From assembly GCF_900107695.1 (NCBI RefSeq), contig NZ_FNQP01000016.1, forward strand, positions 1-64,000: DNA of 64,000 nucleotides. The letters are read 5' to 3'. The notes below the pieces were generated by a model. The model was not told the DNA's origin and did no database searches. It was given only the letters and a program-made list of their open reading frames with translations. This document shows positions 60,825 through 64,000 of the stretch, piece after piece. Both the position numbers and the translations under genes were made by a program. The stretch is from Thiothrix caldifontis (GTDB taxonomy: Bacteria > Pseudomonadota > Gammaproteobacteria > Thiotrichales > Thiotrichaceae). How positions within the stretch are numbered: position 1 is the stretch's first letter; every line of letters begins with the position of its first letter.

Positions 60825-62009
60825 ATGAAAAAATACGCACTAAGCCTGAGCGTTGCAGCAACGGTTATGAGCCTCACGTCAAGCCTCACAGCGGAAGAAG
60901 TCACCCTATTTGATTACACTGAACCGACCAGTGCTTACGAAGATGCCTACGTATCCGGTCGCCTTAATGTCAATAGCGGCAACCAAGCGCAAACCAGCCA
61001 TGACTTGAATGTGGATCTGAATTATGACCGTGTGTTCAGCTCACCCGACCGCGACATCACCATTGGCGGTGACTTGCAAGGCTCTTCCAAACGTGGTGGT
61101 AATGCCGGTGATAGCACCCAAGACAACTACATTGGTACTGCCAAAGCCAGTGCTAACAACTACTTTCAACCCGGCAGCAAAGGCGCGTTTTGGTACGGTG
61201 ATACCGAATTAGGTGTCAAAAAAGGCGCAGATGACCCACGCTTAAAAGCAGGTGTTGGTGTAGGTTACGGGCGCGTGGTGAACGTCACTCCAATGGCGCA
61301 AGCCATACGTCTGGTAGAAGCCTTGCGTGAAAAAAATATTCTCACTGGCAATCTGACAAAAGCAGAACACAACCAACTGGCGAACGTGATTGCCAAAGAA
61401 AGCGAATACCGTACCAAGTACGGCGCAGTTGATTACCGACAAGTATGGGTTGCCGACATGGAAGCTATCTTGAAAACTTCTGGCAAAACCCGTGGTGAAC
61501 TTGGTGCTGCTGGCATCCTCAAAGCCTACGATGTGTTAGTGAATGAGCGTATTTCTACCCGTAAGCACGGCTGGGTAGCCAAAGCCGGTCTAAGTTCGGT
61601 CATCAAGGATTATGACGGCGACGGCGGCAAACCCGCATTGGATTTAAGTCACGAATACCACAAGCCACTGAACAACCGCACTCAGTTTTCCAATGAAGCC
61701 AGTGCGTCTGCCATCCTCAAAGACAGCGACAAAAGCTACAACATCAAAAACACCATGAGCTTGAATCATGAAGTGTCTGACCGTGTGGACTGGTTAAACA
61801 GTTGGGCATTGGACTTTGACCACAATGACACCAGCGGGCGTGACACCACCACCAACGCGGCTACATCCACTTACCGTTACTACATCAGCAACAAGCTGGC
61901 GTTTGATACCTCAGCAGCACTCACTAAAGTGGATGACGAAATCAGTGGCAATGGTAATGATGAAATTGACAAGTCACTATTCATGGGCGTGACCTATCGC
62001 TTGAAATAA
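60825..62009 (+). CDS. exported protein, probable outer-membrane beta-barrel
   Basis: The signal peptide is clear (MKKYALSLSVAATVMSLTSSLTAEE, cleavage near 23). The 394-residue protein then has alternating strands such as SHDLNVDLNYDRVF, ITIGGDLQGSSKR and GKGAFWYGDTELGVKKG-like repeats of polar and aromatic residues. A helical insert follows at about 165-245. The C-terminal strands end KSLFMGVTYRLK, all consistent with a beta-barrel of the DUF481/porin kind. I recognise no specific family. It shares its promoter motif with the ECF operon, so it is probably a member of that regulon. Confidence 0.65.
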   Translation: MKKYALSLSVAATVMSLTSSLTAEEVTLFDYTEPTSAYEDAYVSGRLNVNSGNQAQTSHDLNVDLNYDRVFSSPDRDITIGGDLQGSSKRGGNAGDSTQDNYIGTAKASANNYFQPGSKGAFWYGDTELGVKKGADDPRLKAGVGVGYGRVVNVTPMAQAIRLVEALREKNILTGNLTKAEHNQLANVIAKESEYRTKYGAVDYRQVWVADMEAILKTSGKTRGELGAAGILKAYDVLVNERISTRKHGWVAKAGLSSVIKDYDGDGGKPALDLSHEYHKPLNNRTQFSNEASASAILKDSDKSYNIKNTMSLNHEVSDRVDWLNSWALDFDHNDTSGRDTTTNAATSTYRYYISNKLAFDTSAALTKVDDEISGNGNDEIDKSLFMGVTYRLK

Positions 62010-62082
62010 GCGCACAGTCTGATTCGATCGTGTTCACCTGACGTAGTGTTTGTCCTATCTTAAAACACCCGTCGACTTTTGG

Positions 62083-62107
62083 GGGAGCTTAGGCTCCCTC
62101 ATTTTTT
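62083..62107 (+). terminator. terminator after the envelope-protein gene
   Basis: GGGAGC, loop TTAG, GCTCCC, then TCATTTTTT forms a short GC-rich hairpin with a T-run, about 75 bases after the stop and just before the 3' end of the convergent channel gene. Confidence 0.85.
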
Positions 62108-62127
62108 ACAGCAGCAAAGCGTGTCAA

Positions 62128-63630
62128 TTAATCCTTAATCAATTCAGCAAGGCATTCTGGGGCGATACTACGCAAATGCAAATCACGTTGCGGGTAAGGA
62201 ATCTCAATGCCATGTGTGCGAAACTTCTCCCAAATTCGCACCATCACCGCACTTTTCACATTCGCACAACCGTTCATCGGGTCACTGACCCAAATACGTT
62301 GCTCCAAGTCCACCGAATTGTCGCCAAAGCCTTTCAACAAGCATACCGGCGTAGGCGATTTCAGCACTCTGGGGGTTTCTTGCGCGGCTTCGATACACAA
62401 CGCCATCGCCTTTTTAACATCGGTTTGGTAATGCACCCCAACCGAAATCTTCAAGCGCACATTGGTATCACTGTATGACCAGTTTTCTACCTGATGATTG
62501 ATCAGCTCGTCATTGGGAATCAGGTATTCAATGCCATCACGGGTAATCATTGACACATACCGCGCACTCAGGCTATTCACCCGCCCGTAACGCCCACTGT
62601 AAACAATGGTATCCCCCGGTTTGATCGACTTATCCATGAGCAAAATAATGCCCGCAATCAAGTTGGAAAATACCTTCTGCAAGCCCAAGCCAATCCCGAC
62701 CGCGATTGCCCCACCGAATACCGCAAACGTGGTTAAATTCACCCCGACAGCATTCAACCCAAATAAAAATGCCAACATCAACAAGGTAAATTTAGAAATT
62801 TTCGCCAGCAATGCCTGCGCTGACACACTCAAATTCGGATTGTTTTGCAGGGTGCGCTCAATCATGCTCGCCACTACCAACGCTAGCCACACAAACACCG
62901 CCACTGATAGCGTCGAGGTAATAATGTCATACAAACTGAGAGAGTCTTTTTCCGTACCGATTTTAATGCTTTCCAGCCATTCGACCACTTTGGGCAAATA
63001 ACCTAGCATTGCCAACGCGGTCACACCCCAAATAAACGTCGCCACCGAACGGCTAATCGTTGGGTTACTAATGAAAGCCGATGCCAAACGAATCAATGCC
63101 CAAGCAATCGCCAGATTATTAACCGTGTTGATAATCAGGTAAGGCTTTGCCAGCACTTCGTAAACCACGATCAGTAAACTGGTCCAAAACACCAACAACA
63201 ACGGAAATGCCAACCGCCGCAATAAACGATACAACAAATTTTGCAGCCGGAATTGTTCAACCGTCTGTGCCAAAAAGCGACGCCGTACCCATTGACTCGC
63301 GTACACCGCCAACACCAGCCCAAGGATCACCAAACCGTACTGCACGATGCGCTCTAGGGTGAACACATGCATCATCACCCAGTCCTGCACCATGCCGGTT
63401 TCAATCAGGTCTTTACTGGTTTCGAGCAATTCCTTGCTGGTTTCTATCAAATCTTTATCTTTTTGATCAGCCACATTGCACTCATTCATCACCCCAGAAG
63501 CGTCAGATAATAGTGAACTCGTTCGCGAGAGTCTAATTTCGCTGACACCAACAACCCTATACGCTTCGTTTTCCCCCAGCATAATTTTGCCTAATGTGGT
63601 AGCATCAAATGCAAATCCGTAATGCACCAT
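62128..63630 (-). CDS. MscS-family mechanosensitive channel
   Basis: The protein has about five membrane segments. The C-terminal MscS domain is clear: FGGAIAVGIGLGLQKVFSNLIAGIILLMDKSIKPGDTIVYSGRYGRVNSLSARYVSMITRDGIEYLIPNDELI, followed by the alpha-beta domain. An N-terminal stretch carries three near-repeats LIETS/LLETS/LIETG (about 61-78). The start is uncertain. The longest frame (500 residues, ATG at 63630) has no clear ribosome site, 63582 has TTAGGC at fair spacing, and 63489 is another option. It should release solutes on hypo-osmotic shock. Confidence 0.88.
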   Translation of the reverse strand: MVHYGFAFDATTLGKIMLGENEAYRVVGVSEIRLSRTSSLLSDASGVMNECNVADQKDKDLIETSKELLETSKDLIETGMVQDWVMMHVFTLERIVQYGLVILGLVLAVYASQWVRRRFLAQTVEQFRLQNLLYRLLRRLAFPLLLVFWTSLLIVVYEVLAKPYLIINTVNNLAIAWALIRLASAFISNPTISRSVATFIWGVTALAMLGYLPKVVEWLESIKIGTEKDSLSLYDIITSTLSVAVFVWLALVVASMIERTLQNNPNLSVSAQALLAKISKFTLLMLAFLFGLNAVGVNLTTFAVFGGAIAVGIGLGLQKVFSNLIAGIILLMDKSIKPGDTIVYSGRYGRVNSLSARYVSMITRDGIEYLIPNDELINHQVENWSYSDTNVRLKISVGVHYQTDVKKAMALCIEAAQETPRVLKSPTPVCLLKGFGDNSVDLEQRIWVSDPMNGCANVKSAVMVRIWEKFRTHGIEIPYPQRDLHLRSIAPECLAELIKD

Positions 63631-63663
63631 TTCTGTGCACTACTACCCATCCTTTTCCTTCGG

Positions 63664-63764
63664 CACGCACTGAGCTTACTCCCTCATAAGTGCGTGTCTT
63701 TCGCCGGATACTGGCTCACAACCTGTATCTGTTTGCTTTCAAATGCCCATTCATTAACGGGCAT
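63664..63764 (+). promoter_or_regulatory. leader with two inverted repeats upstream of the aminomutase-family gene
   Basis: CACGCACT/AGTGCGTG (63664-63671 and 63689-63696) and ATGCCC/GGGCAT (63743-63748 and 63759-63764) can form two successive hairpins in the 150-base gap before the gene at 63784. I do not recognise a known riboswitch. The second hairpin ends 19 bases before the ATG, next to the GAGGAGAG ribosome site, and could influence translation. Confidence 0.4.
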
Positions 63765-63783
63765 CACGCAGAGGAGAGTTGTT

Positions 63784-64000
63784 ATGACACAACCTATTAA
63801 AATGACCGCCAATCAATTATTGGCTACCGACCACCAAAAACCGTTCAAGGTGTATGCTGCACGGCATTTAGAACGTATTCCGCAAGTGCAGGCATTACCC
63901 GCTGAGATGCGTTTCGAGATGCAGGTAATTGCTAACGTGTTGCCGTTTCGCGTCAACGATTACGTACTGGAAAACCTGATCGACTGGGGAAACATTCCCG
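63784..64000 (+). CDS. lysine 2,3-aminomutase-family radical SAM protein, N-terminal part
   Basis: The ATG at 63784 follows GAGGAGAG, and the frame is open for 72 codons to the window edge. The segment VYAARHLERIPQVQALPAEMRFEMQVIANVLPFRVNDYVLENLIDWGNIP matches the N-terminal region of KamA-type aminomutases (the VLPFRVNxYVxxxLIDW motif). The radical SAM CxxxCxxC site would lie beyond the edge. It could be a KamA paralogue or an EpmB-like enzyme, though the motif is closer to KamA. Confidence 0.75.
   Translation, partial: MTQPIKMTANQLLATDHQKPFKVYAARHLERIPQVQALPAEMRFEMQVIANVLPFRVNDYVLENLIDWGNIP

Overview
The window reads as one stretch of a gammaproteobacterial chromosome. It has dense operons with 1- or 4-base start/stop overlaps, lipid A and LPS core genes (waaA, hldE, two lpxL-type acyltransferases), hemH, murI, glnA and ntrBC. 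The gene set and moderate GC would fit a filamentous sulfur oxidiser of the Thiothrix group, but that assignment is an inference from recognition, not a computed placement.

Region 1 (1-8265, minus strand) is a type III-B CRISPR effector operon. A CARF-domain protein and a small two-helix membrane protein come first, then cmr1, cmr2 (cas10), cmr3, cmr4 and a shortened cmr5. The cmr5 frame runs into the end of an IS4-like element whose transposase C-terminus forms the left edge of the window. No cmr6, cas1/2/6 or CRISPR array is present.

Region 2 (8270-26250) is mostly housekeeping: a ferredoxin, a lipoprotein cytochrome c, waaA, an aldo/keto reductase, a CvfB-like S1 protein, an EamA transporter, a three-gene von Willebrand A operon, a CPBP protease, an FAD oxidoreductase, hldE, lpxL, a SlyD-type isomerase, murI, an inositol-phosphatase family gene, psiE, hemH, a molybdopterin-binding-domain gene and a second lpxL-type gene.

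Region 3 (26247-41635) is a non-flagellar type III secretion island in three blocks. sctC(N-terminal part)-D-E-F-G-I-J runs leftwards. A transglutaminase-like probable effector followed by sctQ-R-S-T-U, an NfeD-like gene, then sctV-N-O runs rightwards. sctK-L runs leftwards and converges on sctO. Oddities are a secretin gene reduced to its N-terminal domains with a DUF4124-like tail, a SctU whose NPTH autocleavage motif reads LDMG, an atypical needle candidate and an NfeD-like membrane protein inside the export-apparatus operon. Translocators, the SctP ruler, the SctW gatekeeper and the secretin channel domain are not in the window.

Region 4 (41728-53459) contains a cNMP-binding protein, ibaG, a LOG-family gene, a homoserine kinase fused to a TusA domain, a CDF metal transporter and a nitrogen-control block: type III glutamine synthetase (glnN), type I glutamine synthetase (glnA), a WecG-type glycosyltransferase and ntrBC. 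Canonical sigma-54 promoters with NtrC-like dyads lie upstream of glnN and of ntrB, which outlines a local NtrC circuit.

Region 5 (53636-64000) contains a two-subunit sodium:solute symporter, nhaD, a DAACS symporter, an ECF sigma operon (sigma, small membrane protein, MscS-like channel) and a divergent cell-envelope protein gene that share one promoter motif. A second MscS-like channel and the start of a lysine 2,3-aminomutase-family gene close the window.
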